Shown here piece after piece: positions 8,773-16,315 of a DNA stretch of 34,477 nt. The notes under the pieces are model-generated. The model saw only the letters and a list, made by a program, of their open reading frames with translations. It had not been told where the DNA came from and searched no databases. Made by a program: the position numbers and the translations under genes. The DNA is from a virus. The first letter of the stretch is position 1, and every line of letters starts with the position of its first letter. Where the stretch lies: positions 1 to 34,477 of IMG/VR virus record IMGVR_UViG_3300047557_000428; one strand, given 5' to 3'.

Positions 8773-11132
8773 TGGATGAGCTTGAACAGCTAATCGGCGG
8801 GCAAAAAGCCGCGCCCGTCATCACAGACAAGTTATTGGATAGCTTGCGCCGCGTAGAAAGCGGCAAAGACCCGCTTGCGGTCAACAAGCAGACTAAGGCA
8901 ATGGGGCCGTATCAGTTTTTGCCTGAAACGGTACAAATGCTGCATCGCCAAGGTGTCAAGTTCAACCCGTTTGACGAACAAGAGTCCAGAAACGCTGCCA
9001 GGACATATTTGGAGCAGTTGGTAAATCAGCAAGGCAGCGTGGAAAAAGCGCTGGCTGCATATGGTGGGTTTGTCACCAAAGACCCGTCTGCATACGTCCA
9101 GAATGTCATGCAGGGTCAGGCACCGCAAGCCGCAGTACCACAAGCCGCGCCTGCAGATGATTTGGAAAGCCTGATTGCCGGGACTGCTGCGCCCGCTGCG
9201 CGCCCTACGCCCGCAAAACGTCCGGTGATGGAGCAATTGCGCGACATATCAAGCCTGCGTGCGCCCGTGGAGGCTATACAGACACCACAACAGGTAACTG
9301 ACGTCATCAGGAACGTGGCTGCAGTCCCAGCGGGGGCGCTAGAGACTGGATTAACAGCGTTAAGCGGCGCTCTTGCCGCACCTATTGGCGCGGTTGGCGG
9401 CATTTACGAAACCTTGACGGGCGGCAAATTCGGCACACCGGAAGGCATCAGGCAGGGCCAGCAACGTGCGGCGCAGATTCAGGAGGCGCTGACGTATCGC
9501 CCATCGACCGCGGTTGGGCAGCAATTGACCGAGCAGTTTGGTAAGGCGCTGGAGGCAACCAAAGTGCCGCCAGTTGCCGTGCCTGAGGTTATGGGCATGG
9601 CTCCGCTGGCGCGTGGCGCACAGCAACAGACCGCTGCTGCTATTGCTCAGGCAAGACAGGCGGCGAGAACTGCACAACCACAAGTGATGACGCCGCAGGC
9701 CGTGCAGCAGATGCAGCAGCAGTTTGCAGCGCGTCAAGTGCCTAGTCAGCAGATGCCGGGTATGGGCGCGGCAATGACTGCGCCGGTCAACATCATCCGC
9801 GGCAACATTGATGCGGCAGTCGCGCAAGCATCACCAGAACTGCAGACATTCATCAAGGGACAAAAGCCCGAAGCGGTGAACCTGGCGGCGTTGGAGACCC
9901 GTGCGCTTGAGGAAAAACACGGCATCAATCTGACTCGCGGGCAGCGTACTGGAGACACAGCGCTTTACTCAACTGAGTGGAATCGCCGTGGGGAAACGCC
10001 GATCCTGGGCGAGCATTTTGGTGAGCAGCCCAAGCAGTTCAAAGCGGCATTTGAAAGCGCTATGCAGCGGTATGCGCCCGATATATTTGAAACTGAGCCG
10101 AGCGCCATTGGTCAGACGCAAATCAACGCTTTGGCGGCAAAAGACCAGCTGCGCCGCAATGCGATTAGCGAGGCGTACAAGAAACTGCAGGACGCCAACG
10201 CAGGCCAGTTCCCGATTGACGTTGGCGCACTTGATGCAAACATCAAGCAAAACCTGAGTAAAAACCTTAAAACAAGCCATTTGTCATCGGCAATTGCGTC
10301 TGATCTGGCTGAGTTCTACAAAAACCCGACGTTTGAGGCTTACGAGGCATTGCGTACCAATCTTGCCAACGAAATGCGCTCAAGTTCAAACGGCAACGCC
10401 AGAGCAGCGGCGTATATCGTGCGCGACGAGCTTGAAAAGATGCCGGTGTTTGGTGAAAACACAGCATCACCGCAAGCAGCCCAACTCAAGAGGCTTGCAG
10501 ATGACGCTCGACGGTTGGTGGTGGAGCGTGCCAATGTCATTAAAAGCAATCCCGCATATCGTGCAGCGGTAAAGGAAGCTGCTGACGTTGACCAGGCGGC
10601 GGCGCTAGGGGAAAGCCTGAACGCAGAGAAGTTCCACGAAAAGTTTGTGACTAAGGGAACGCCCGAGGGCATCCGTCGCATGAAGGCAGAACTTGCCGAC
10701 AGCCCGGAGGCGCTGCAGTCCTTGGTGGCGGGTGAGTTGCGGCAGGCCATGAAAAAGGCGGGCGTGGCAAGTGATGTGCCTGACTTGAACCCCAAGACGT
10801 TTGCCAACTACATTCGGGACAACAAGGGGCGTCTGCAGGAGGCGCTCGGCCCGCAGGCCATGCAAGACCTGATGGAACTGGCGGCGCTGTCCAGCAAGAT
10901 TGGTATGCCCAAGACGGGCACGTTTAACTACTCCAACACCTTTAGCGGGATGTTGGGGGAAATGGCTAAACAAGGGCTATCGACTGCTGCAGAGGCGAAA
11001 TTAGCGGGCATGACGGGCGGGGCATCCATCCCGGCGCTGTCGCTGACTCGGCAATTCATGCAAAAGATGAACAAGGAAGGGTTTGCCAAAGAAGCGGTGA
11101 ATCCCTACGGTGGTTTGACGAAGGAAAAATAA
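8772..11132 (+). CDS. gp16-like ejection protein with N-terminal lytic transglycosylase domain
   Basis: The product is 786 aa. Residues 20-100 look like an SLT-type lysozyme fold: RRVESGKDP with the likely catalytic Glu29, then AMGPYQFLPET, and later AALAYGG-type residues 94-99. This activity would open peptidoglycan during DNA entry. The rest is long, helical and Ala/Gln-rich with hydrophobic stretches near residues 180-210 (VAAVPAGALETGLTALSGAL), as in P22 gp16, which is 609 aa and acts in the membrane. The ATG at 8772 (GGAG at 8761) is preferred over a GTG three bases earlier. It overlaps the collar-protein ATG by one base (TAATG). Confidence 0.75.
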   Translation: MDELEQLIGGQKAAPVITDKLLDSLRRVESGKDPLAVNKQTKAMGPYQFLPETVQMLHRQGVKFNPFDEQESRNAARTYLEQLVNQQGSVEKALAAYGGFVTKDPSAYVQNVMQGQAPQAAVPQAAPADDLESLIAGTAAPAARPTPAKRPVMEQLRDISSLRAPVEAIQTPQQVTDVIRNVAAVPAGALETGLTALSGALAAPIGAVGGIYETLTGGKFGTPEGIRQGQQRAAQIQEALTYRPSTAVGQQLTEQFGKALEATKVPPVAVPEVMGMAPLARGAQQQTAAAIAQARQAARTAQPQVMTPQAVQQMQQQFAARQVPSQQMPGMGAAMTAPVNIIRGNIDAAVAQASPELQTFIKGQKPEAVNLAALETRALEEKHGINLTRGQRTGDTALYSTEWNRRGETPILGEHFGEQPKQFKAAFESAMQRYAPDIFETEPSAIGQTQINALAAKDQLRRNAISEAYKKLQDANAGQFPIDVGALDANIKQNLSKNLKTSHLSSAIASDLAEFYKNPTFEAYEALRTNLANEMRSSSNGNARAAAYIVRDELEKMPVFGENTASPQAAQLKRLADDARRLVVERANVIKSNPAYRAAVKEAADVDQAAALGESLNAEKFHEKFVTKGTPEGIRRMKAELADSPEALQSLVAGELRQAMKKAGVASDVPDLNPKTFANYIRDNKGRLQEALGPQAMQDLMELAALSSKIGMPKTGTFNYSNTFSGMLGEMAKQGLSTAAEAKLAGMTGGASIPALSLTRQFMQKMNKEGFAKEAVNPYGGLTKEK

Positions 11133-11674
11133 TGGCTTACCTACTCTCTCCCATCGGTAACGGTTTCCAGTTCTTTGGTACGACAGGACTGCCGCTAAAC
11201 GGTGGATACCTGTATTCCTACCAGGCCGGTTCCACAACGCCGCTGGCAACCTACACCACATCGTCTGGATCGGTTGCCAACACCAACCCGATTGTTCTCG
11301 GCCCGGATGGTCGGCCTCCGCAGGAAATCTGGCTTAACAGCGGCAACTCTTATAAGTTAGTGCTGACCACTTCTACTGGTACGCAGATCGCAACCTACGA
11401 CAACCTGTATGGCATTCCGACCAGCGTTTCTTCAGCAGCTGCGGTTCCCACGGGCGCAATCATCATGTGGAGTGGGTCTATTGGTTCAATTCCTGCAGGC
11501 TATGTACTTTGCAATGGTTCTAACGGCACTCCTGATCTACGCGACAGGTTTGTTGTTGGTGCTGGTAACACATATGCTGTGGGCAACAGCGGTGGATTTA
11601 CTTCATCTGCGACGGGGTCGGGGGGTACTTATCTCCCGTTGTATTACGCACTTGCCTATATCCAAAAGACATGA
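11132..11674 (+). CDS. Tail protein with tailspike-like N-terminus and tail-collar domain
   Basis: The product is 180 aa. Residues 1-97 resemble the N-terminal virion-binding part of P22-type tailspikes: GLPLNGGYLYSYQAGSTTPL, then NPIVLGPDGRP and an ending ATYDNLYGI. Residues 105-155 are a phage tail-collar domain (GAIIMWSG, IPAGYVLCNGSNGTPDLRDR, F-VGAG). It is in the position of P22 gene 9 but has no depolymerase repeats. It could be a short adaptor or a second adhesin. Its last four bases (ATGA) overlap the start of the next gene. Confidence 0.75.
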   Translation: MAYLLSPIGNGFQFFGTTGLPLNGGYLYSYQAGSTTPLATYTTSSGSVANTNPIVLGPDGRPPQEIWLNSGNSYKLVLTTSTGTQIATYDNLYGIPTSVSSAAAVPTGAIIMWSGSIGSIPAGYVLCNGSNGTPDLRDRFVVGAGNTYAVGNSGGFTSSATGSGGTYLPLYYALAYIQKT

Positions 11675-11898
11675 GCGAAATTGATCCCGTCAAATATGGG
11701 GTTCTGTGGCAGAAGGTCGACGATTACGAGCGACGTTTCGAGGCTATGGAAAAAAAGATGGACAAGATGGAGTCCCAGCTTGAACGTCTGATTGCGCTTG
11801 CCAACCAAGGCCGCGGGGGGTTTTGGGCGGGCATGGTGTTTGTGTCGGCTCTATCGTCAACGGTGGGCTATATCTCACATTGGTGGCACGGCAAATGA
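11671..11898 (+). CDS. Small coiled-coil membrane protein, XhlA-like lysis protein
   Basis: The protein is 75 aa. Residues 10-45 are a heptad helix (YERRFEAMEKKMDKMESQLERL) followed by one membrane segment at about 50-70 (GFWAGMVFVSALSSTVGYI) and a short charged end. This is the build of XhlA/haemolysin-type accessory lysis proteins. It heads the lysis cassette, with an ATGA overlap to the collar gene and another to the next small gene. Function is inferred from topology and context only. Confidence 0.68.
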   Translation: MSEIDPVKYGVLWQKVDDYERRFEAMEKKMDKMESQLERLIALANQGRGGFWAGMVFVSALSSTVGYISHWWHGK

Positions 11899-11987
11899 TG
11901 GACTGGTTGCTGGCTTTTCTAGCGGCAACCTGTTTCACCGCCGCCGTCGTGTGCATCGCGTGGCTGGCGATTTTTACGTTGAGGTGA
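11895..11987 (+). CDS. 30-aa single-span membrane peptide in lysis cassette
   Basis: The frame reads MMDWLLAFLAATCFTAAVVC and continues with IAWLAIFTLR, which is almost all one hydrophobic helix with a positive end. The ATG overlaps the previous stop in an ATGATG context, and the stop lies one base before the next ATG. It could be a holin regulator or a small pore peptide. It is not recognised as any named family. Confidence 0.55.
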   Translation: MMDWLLAFLAATCFTAAVVCIAWLAIFTLR

Positions 11988-11988
11988 T

Positions 11989-12453
11989 ATGGAGTTGCCG
12001 AAGTTGACCCCCGTGGTGCAGTTTGTGACTGCATCATTTGCGCTGGTAGTGGGCGGCTACACGGCTGGGGATAAGTTTGGCTGGTTCCAAAAGCCAATTC
12101 TTGAATGGTCGCCTGATCACTTCAAGATTCCGGCCACCAAGATTGGTCAGCCCGTCAACGTCACCGTGGCGCGGATTAAGAAACGCGATGATTGTTCGGT
12201 AGAGGGTTTTGAGCCGACGGTAAGGGATGCTGCTGGAATGATCCACGCAGCCACGCCTAGCATGAGCAAATTTACTGGCCCTGCTGGCCCGGACATTGAT
12301 ACGTTCACCTACCAGTTAAAGGTGTCCGACAAAGAGCCGATTGCGCCGGGTAAGGCGACGCTGCTGGCGACGATCAAGTACAAGTGCCCTGAGGGTGAGC
12401 GCACGGTAACTTACCCGCGCCATGCCAACCTGACGTTTACGCTGGAGAAATAA
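11989..12453 (+). CDS. Unknown protein with N-terminal membrane anchor, lysis cassette
   Basis: The protein is 154 aa. Residues 8-26 (PVVQFVTASFALVVGGYTA) can span the membrane. The remainder looks like a beta-sandwich exposed outside the inner membrane, with two Cys (in DDCSVEG and KYKCPEG) that could pair in the periplasm. GAGGTGAT at 11981-11988 is a good ribosome site for the ATG. By position it could be a spanin-like or envelope protein, but it has no lipobox or long coiled coil, so that is speculation. It is coupled to the holin gene by a TAATG overlap. Confidence 0.7.
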   Translation: MELPKLTPVVQFVTASFALVVGGYTAGDKFGWFQKPILEWSPDHFKIPATKIGQPVNVTVARIKKRDDCSVEGFEPTVRDAAGMIHAATPSMSKFTGPAGPDIDTFTYQLKVSDKEPIAPGKATLLATIKYKCPEGERTVTYPRHANLTFTLEK

Positions 12454-12959
12454 TGCTGACACTACTGTCGACCCTAATTTCGTTCCTTGCTGGCGGGTTG
12501 CCTAAGTTTTTGGAGTTCTTCCAAGACCGGGCAGACAAGGCGCACGAACTGGCGTTGGCTCGGATGCAGATTGAGCGCGAACTGGAACTGCGGAAGGCGG
12601 GCCTGGAGGCCCAAGAGCGCATCGAGCAGATTCACACCGAGCAGTTAGCCATACAGGGTGAGCAGCAGATGGCGCAGCTGGCGATGCAGGAAAAGCAAGC
12701 CCTGTACGCCCATGATGTTGCTATCGGGCAGGGGGCCAGCCAATGGGTCATTAACCTCCGCGCTATGGTCAGACCGACGATTACCTATGGCATGTTTTTG
12801 CTGTTGGTGTTTGTGGACGTAGCCGGGTTTATCTATGCATGGAACACGGGCGTTGACTTCACCGTGATGCTGGAAAAACTGTGGGATGACGAAACCCAAC
12901 TGATCTGGGCGTCCGTGGTCGCGTTCTGGTTCGGTTCTCAGGCGTTCAGCAAGAAATGA
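12453..12959 (+). CDS. Three-helix holin (GTA_holin_3TM-like)
   Basis: The protein is 168 aa. It starts with a hydrophobic helix (LLSTLISFLAGGLPKFLEFF) and a long charged Gln/Glu helix at 30-95. Then WVINLRAMVRPTITYGMFLLLVF begins a second membrane segment, and the last is ASVVAFWFGSQAFSKK. The RP-IT- motif and the WFGS---K ending are those of the three-transmembrane holin family found with gene-transfer agents and many proteobacterial phages. It sits directly ahead of the lysozyme, overlapping it by four bases (ATGA). Confidence 0.8.
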   Translation: MLTLLSTLISFLAGGLPKFLEFFQDRADKAHELALARMQIERELELRKAGLEAQERIEQIHTEQLAIQGEQQMAQLAMQEKQALYAHDVAIGQGASQWVINLRAMVRPTITYGMFLLLVFVDVAGFIYAWNTGVDFTVMLEKLWDDETQLIWASVVAFWFGSQAFSKK

Positions 12960-13429
12960 ATGTTTCCGAGCGCGCCATCAAGATGGTCATGCATCACGAA
13001 GGCGTGCGCCAAAAGCCATACCGTTGCCCCGCAAAACTCTGGACTGTGGGCGTGGGCCACGTTCTGTACCCCGAGCAGGGGCGGCTGAAGATTGACGACC
13101 GGGACGGTTTCCCGCTGAAGCCCGAGGACAACCGGGTGTTCTCGATGGAGGAAGTCAATGGAATTCTCAAGTCTGATCTGGCCCGCTTTGAGCGAGGCGT
13201 GGCAACTTATTGCCCCGTGGCTCTCACCCAAGGCCAGTTTGACGCTCTGGTGTCTTTTGCTTTCAATGTTGGCCTGGGAACACTACAGCGGTCAACGCTC
13301 CGTCAAAAGGTTCTGCGCGGCGATGAGGATGCGGCAGAGGAATTCTTGAAATACTGCTTGGCGGGGGGCAAAATCCTTAAAGGGCTGCAGAATCGCCGCA
13401 AGGACGAACGCGCCATGTTTTTATCGTGA
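12956..13429 (+). CDS. Endolysin, GH24 (T4-type) lysozyme
   Basis: The protein is 157 aa. The catalytic signature is present: Glu15 in HHEGVRQKPY, then a Cys at 24 where T4 lysozyme has Asp, and Thr30 in LWTVGVGH. This is the E-8-C/D-5-T pattern. LTQGQFDALVSFAFNVG (residues about 83-99) and a helical C-terminus ending GLQNRRKDERAMF complete the fold. It cuts the glycan chains of peptidoglycan at lysis. There is no signal peptide or SAR segment, so export should depend on the holin just upstream. Confidence 0.9.
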   Translation: MNVSERAIKMVMHHEGVRQKPYRCPAKLWTVGVGHVLYPEQGRLKIDDRDGFPLKPEDNRVFSMEEVNGILKSDLARFERGVATYCPVALTQGQFDALVSFAFNVGLGTLQRSTLRQKVLRGDEDAAEEFLKYCLAGGKILKGLQNRRKDERAMFLS

Positions 13430-13436
13430 GGACGCT

Positions 13437-13601
13437 ATGGCTACCAACTTCAAAGTCACCCAAGAGAAATCCAAGAACAAGGAACCCGTGCATTACGAGT
13501 ATGAGCGTGAGCATGTGGCTGAGATGCGCCGCATCAAAGCGCTTGAGCAAGAGCTAAAACGCCACGAAAAGATGCCCGCAGACAAGGCACACGGCAAGTA
13601 A
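13437..13601 (+). CDS. 54-aa charged protein after the lysozyme
   Basis: The frame has an ATG seven bases after the lysozyme stop, with a GAGGA site at 13428-13432. The product is rich in Lys, Glu and His (HYEYEREHVAEMRRIKALEQ) and would be one long helix. It is the last gene before the terminator at 13637. It is not recognised. Confidence 0.6.
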   Translation: MATNFKVTQEKSKNKEPVHYEYEREHVAEMRRIKALEQELKRHEKMPADKAHGK

Positions 13602-13636
13602 CTTCACGCAGTTGCCGAACGTTGTGAAGCCATTGG

Positions 13637-13660
13637 CCCGCCTAGTGCGGGTCTTTTTTT
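13637..13660 (+). terminator. Rho-independent terminator ending the late operon
   Basis: A GC stem cccgc/gcggg with loop ctagt is followed by tc and seven T. It lies between the last rightward gene (stop 13601) and the leftward operon that converges on it. The stop codon of the leftward nuclease gene (13642-13644) falls inside its loop. The other strand has no T tract, so it works in one direction. Confidence 0.88.
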
Positions 13661-13971
13661 GGTAACGGGACGCCTGTAGGCCACAGTCCCTGGTCAACCA
13701 AAGCGCTGACGGTGGCGTGGTGGGCCTTTTCCCAGGCGGCTTGGCGCTGGTCGCCGCTGAGATTCTTGCCCTGGTCTATTTCAAAGTGGCACCGCAAGCA
13801 GAGTGCCGCCACCAGGTTGTCATCGGCCTTGATGCCCCGTCCCTTGCCGCCGCCCCAATTGGAGTGTGCTGCCTGCACCATATCGCCTGATCCGCAGAGT
13901 TGGCAGTCAAGGCTTGCCACCAGGCGCAGGAGCTTGGGACTTCTGACGTACTGGTGTTTTGGGAACTTCAT
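13642..13971 (-). CDS. DUF1364/YbcO-like HNH-type nuclease
   Basis: The product is 109 aa from the ATG at 13971; a longer frame begins only at a TTG at 14016. It reads MKFPKHQYVRSPKLLRLVAS, then C-LCG, AAHSNWG-GKG--IKADD, and ALC--CHFEID. This CxxC...H...CxxCH layout is that of the DUF1364 (YbcO) family of phage recombination-associated nucleases. It is the last gene of the leftward operon, and its first 65 bases overlap the zinc-ribbon gene in another frame. It probably acts with RusA in processing DNA during replication or recombination. Confidence 0.82.
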   Translation of the reverse strand: MKFPKHQYVRSPKLLRLVASLDCQLCGSGDMVQAAHSNWGGGKGRGIKADDNLVAALCLRCHFEIDQGKNLSGDQRQAAWEKAHHATVSALVDQGLWPTGVPLPKKDPH

Positions 13972-14086
13972 GGGTGCGAAATGAATGGTTGTTGAAACAG
14001 ACGCGCCGCCGAGCAACGATATTCTGGCTTTTCCATTGCCGTGTTTCGGTTACATCGGTTGGAGCGCCGCAGACAGGGCATTTCAT
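13907..14086 (-). CDS. NrdR-like zinc-ribbon protein (ribbon only)
   Basis: The product is 59 aa. It starts MKCPVCGAPTDVTETRQW and has RRRVCFNNHSFRTHE at 26-40, close to the zinc ribbon that opens NrdR repressors. The ATP-cone domain of NrdR is missing. Likely metal ligands are Cys3, Cys6, Cys30 and His34, so one of the usual four Cys is replaced. The start is set by an ATGA overlap with the gene upstream. It may bind DNA or a partner; no clear function is known. Confidence 0.68.
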   Translation of the reverse strand: MKCPVCGAPTDVTETRQWKSQNIVARRRVCFNNHSFRTHEVPKTPVRQKSQAPAPGGKP

Positions 14087-14412
14087 TCGTGGGATGTGAT
14101 TTGTAGACGTTTGGTGGCCTCGCGGGTGCGCCACACTTCTATATCCAATCGAGCCGCTTCCAGTTCCCACCGCAGGGTTTCTTCAACCTCTATGGCGACC
14201 TGGAGGCCCAACAGGAGTTCTTGGTATTCTGGACTGGCAAGGGCTTCGCGCTGCTGGGCATTTGCCGCTTCAATGTTTCTGGCAAGCGCATCCTTCATTA
14301 GAAGGGCTAGTTTTACCTTTTTGAATTCGTCTAAATAAACCCGTCGGGCTTTTGCTTCACCATATATCGGGGCTTTTTCACGGATTGTCTCTGCAGCTTT
14401 GTCTGGACTCAC
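14083..14412 (-). CDS. Helical phage protein of unknown function, next to rusA
   Basis: The product is 109 aa from a GTG that overlaps the RusA stop (GTGA). The sequence is a near-continuous charged helix: KARRVYLDEFKKVKLALLMK, then LASPEYQELLLGLQVAIEVE and LRWELEAARLDIEVWRTREA. This type is common beside RusA or replication genes in phages. The longer open frame upstream of 14412 overlaps RusA and is only its shadow. It is coupled at both ends by four-base overlaps. Confidence 0.72.
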   Translation of the reverse strand: MSPDKAAETIREKAPIYGEAKARRVYLDEFKKVKLALLMKDALARNIEAANAQQREALASPEYQELLLGLQVAIEVEETLRWELEAARLDIEVWRTREATKRLQITSHE

Positions 14413-14828
14413 GGCAGTTCCTCTTTGACCAAAATGTGTACGCTGGGAATGGTTCCGTAGACTTTTGTGCAATGCAGCGTAACGACCTGTTTGTCGTCCA
14501 GGTAGACGATGCCGTTCATGCCATCCAAGAACGCTTTTGCCACGTTGTCGAGGTCTGGTTTCTTCAAAGGGCGCTCGGAACCGTCTAAAACGGCCTGTAG
14601 GCGCTTTTTGGGCAGGGATGAAGGGATGGGTAGCGTAACGTAGCAAAAAACGGCTACAGGCGTTTGTACGGGGTCTGACGAACCCATTGCGAATTTCGCC
14701 ATGTCGCGGATTTCGGTTTCGTAGCCTGCGGTTTTGGCGGGGGTGTAGGCGCGTCCGGTCTTGGTGAACCTGGGGCGGGCTTTTCCTTGGGGTGGGCCGT
14801 AAACGCAAAAGGTGACTTGGAAGGTCAT
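14409..14828 (-). CDS. rusA: RusA-type Holliday junction resolvase
   Basis: The product is 139 aa, the usual length for the family. It begins with a strand and YGPPQGKARPRFT, and carries the active-site block PDLDNVAKAFLDGMNG followed by YLDDKQV. Asp92, Asp94 and Asp111/112 correspond to the metal-binding acids of E. coli RusA. It cuts Holliday junctions made by recombination. It starts with ATG in an ATGA overlap with the gene upstream and lies in the leftward operon, away from the ERF/exonuclease genes on the other strand. Confidence 0.92.
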   Translation of the reverse strand: MTFQVTFCVYGPPQGKARPRFTKTGRAYTPAKTAGYETEIRDMAKFAMGSSDPVQTPVAVFCYVTLPIPSSLPKKRLQAVLDGSERPLKKPDLDNVAKAFLDGMNGIVYLDDKQVVTLHCTKVYGTIPSVHILVKEELP

Positions 14829-14989
14829 TGGTTCATTCTCCTGCGTAGATCGTCTGCAGCGGCTGATCCGCGGATTCGGGTTATGTCAGCGACGACTTGC
14901 GCCCACCATGATCGCGCGGCTGCGGAGCCTGCTTCGCCAATCTTCTTGCGGTAGCGGGCCTTCCATTCCCGTGCTTCGCATTGGCGCAT
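14825..14989 (-). CDS. Small helical protein upstream of rusA (DUF7696-like pattern)
   Basis: The product is 54 aa from ATG at 14989: MRQCEAREWKARYRKKIGE, then RSWWAQVVADITRIRGSAAA and DDLRRRMNQ. The EAR---...--I--IRG---AD-LR pattern is that of small proteins often found just ahead of RusA in phages. The frame is open further upstream, but that part shadows the neighbouring gene. It is coupled to rusA by an ATGA overlap. Function is unknown. Confidence 0.65.
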   Translation of the reverse strand: MRQCEAREWKARYRKKIGEAGSAAARSWWAQVVADITRIRGSAAADDLRRRMNQ

Positions 14990-15107
14990 ATGCTCGATCT
15001 CCGGTGTAGTCAAGGCATAGGTTGATGACTGCCAGCGGGTAGTCCTGGCCTTCTCGGATGTTGTTGAGGATACGGTTCGCTTCTTCACGGTTCATGGTTT
15101 TATACAT
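14886..15107 (-). CDS. Small protein of unknown function in the leftward operon
   Basis: The product is 73 aa from ATG at 15107, or 69 aa from ATG at 15095 (MNREEANRILNNIREGQDYP). The first choice has a weak AGAG site and overlaps the previous stop, so it is slightly favoured. After LAVINLCLDYTGD the rest is basic, and it overlaps the next gene for about 100 bases in another frame. Either the two genes really overlap, or a homologue would show that this one ends earlier. Confidence 0.5.
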   Translation of the reverse strand: MYKTMNREEANRILNNIREGQDYPLAVINLCLDYTGDRAYAPMRSTGMEGPLPQEDWRSRLRSRAIMVGASRR

Positions 15108-15300
15108 ATTGCTCTGCCCATGCGTTAAATTCTTTTGCTTTGGCAGGATTCGGTTTAATCCATTGATGTTCTGAACACATTGGTTTATTTCCATCAATAT
15201 GCACAGACCAACGTTTACGGCATCCAGGCGCATAACACATTAGTTTTTGCAATGCGTCTTGTTCAGATTCTTGTTTTCTTTCGGGCTTAATAAAACTCAT
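15100..15300 (-). CDS. Small Cys-rich protein, likely zinc binding
   Basis: The product is 66 aa. Four likely ligands lie in KLMCYAPGCRKRWSVHIDG and MCSEHQW (C-x4-C ... C-x2-H). It follows the DUF1376 gene with an ATGA overlap. Such short zinc proteins are frequent next to phage replication genes. The role is unknown. Confidence 0.7.
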   Translation of the reverse strand: MSFIKPERKQESEQDALQKLMCYAPGCRKRWSVHIDGNKPMCSEHQWIKPNPAKAKEFNAWAEQYV

Positions 15301-16037
15301 TTTGCGTACTTCCCATCAATAATTTTGGCGAAATTGCCTGCTGTCACGATCCACACAAGGTCTGGTCGCCAACTTCGACCGTTGCTTTCAAACCCGGCAG
15401 ACAACTTCGTGTCGTTGGCAATGTAGGCAAAGAAAGCATCCCACCAAGCAAGTCCTGCCTCTTTGGTTTTGTAGCCTTCAGGACTGTACGCAGATGGTTT
15501 GGATGCTTGAACCCAGCGCTGTTTGAGCATCGCCGCCCGGTTGCCTTCCCACACCCTGGGCTGGGCAAGGTGCGGTAGGTGCTTGGCATACAACTTCAAA
15601 ATCTCCTGTTGCGGGCAAGGCGGGAACGCAGTTCCCGACATAGATGCGTAAGCATCTTCTATATCTTGGTTATTGGTTAATGGTTCATGGTTTATGGTTG
15701 GTTGAACGGGCGTTGAACGGGCGTTGAGCCGACGTTCAGCGCTTGCTTTACCAGCGCGTGACGCCTGTTCAATCTTGCCGTGATAAGCGGCAATTTCCTG
15801 GGCGCATCGAGCGTGAACGTAACCGGTGGGCGTCAACTCAAACATGTCACGCAAAACGCCGCCAACCAAATCGGCAGGCATACGGATGCGCTTGGCAACC
15901 CAATCTATGTCAAGCGGGATTGGCTTTTCGGTGTCGTAGTACATATCCAGCAGCCGCCGGTATGTCAAATCTTCATCGTTCGACAGGTGCGCGGTCGACG
16001 AACGATAGTCCCCTATGTGGAACTGATAGTAGTGCAT
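15297..16037 (-). CDS. Replication protein with DUF1376 domain (O-like)
   Basis: The product is 246 aa. Residues 1-85 are a DUF1376 domain (MHYYQFHIGDYRSSTAHLSN, then EDLTYRRLLDMYYDTEKPIP and WVAKRIRM), a winged-helix-like start found in phage replication initiation proteins. A variable Pro/Asn linker (about 105-135) leads to a C-terminal part with Trp-rich helices (LAWWDAFFAYIAN, RSWRPDLVWIV) that often contacts a helicase loader. No helicase or polymerase is visible, so the phage would use the host's. It is the third gene of the leftward operon, 101 bases from the gene before it. Confidence 0.82.
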   Translation of the reverse strand: MHYYQFHIGDYRSSTAHLSNDEDLTYRRLLDMYYDTEKPIPLDIDWVAKRIRMPADLVGGVLRDMFELTPTGYVHARCAQEIAAYHGKIEQASRAGKASAERRLNARSTPVQPTINHEPLTNNQDIEDAYASMSGTAFPPCPQQEILKLYAKHLPHLAQPRVWEGNRAAMLKQRWVQASKPSAYSPEGYKTKEAGLAWWDAFFAYIANDTKLSAGFESNGRSWRPDLVWIVTAGNFAKIIDGKYAK

Positions 16038-16096
16038 GACAACTCCGCAACGCTCCCAAAAAGGAAACCATCGGCAGGCGGGGAGGTACGCTTTTC

Positions 16097-16118
16097 GGCA
16101 AGGTAGCTACTCCTTGCC
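16097..16118 (-). other. Stem-loop in the leader of the DUF1376 gene
   Basis: A perfect 7-bp stem ggcaagg/ccttgcc encloses an 8-base loop (tagctact). It lies in the 101-base gap upstream of the DUF1376 start (16037). No T tract follows on either strand, so it is not a standard terminator. It could be an RNA structure or a protein site. Confidence 0.55.
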
Positions 16119-16138
16119 TAGCCGGGTTTCGCAACATC

Positions 16139-16315
16139 TTACTGTTTTTTTTCTGGCGTGTGAACCATGTACGCAGGAATCACCCGATGGAAGGGCATGA
16201 AATCCGTGGTAGCCCGCTGCGTTGGGACGCGAGGCCAGTCCAGCTTGCACGGCCCACGCCAGTTGAAATCGTTGTTTTCTGACTTCGGGATGTTCGTACC
16301 AGGCCAATACTTCAT
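16139..16315 (-). CDS. 58-aa protein downstream of the Cro-like gene
   Basis: The product begins MKYWPGTNIPKSENNDFNWR and has further basic and proline-rich sequence. The ATG at 16315 is preferred because it overlaps the Cro-like stop (ATGA) and has GGAG about 9 bases upstream. The frame opens earlier at 16351, but that part shadows the regulator. Short proteins with a PGTN...FNW start occur after Cro-like genes in related phages, to my recollection; the function is unknown. Confidence 0.6.
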   Translation of the reverse strand: MKYWPGTNIPKSENNDFNWRGPCKLDWPRVPTQRATTDFMPFHRVIPAYMVHTPEKKQ

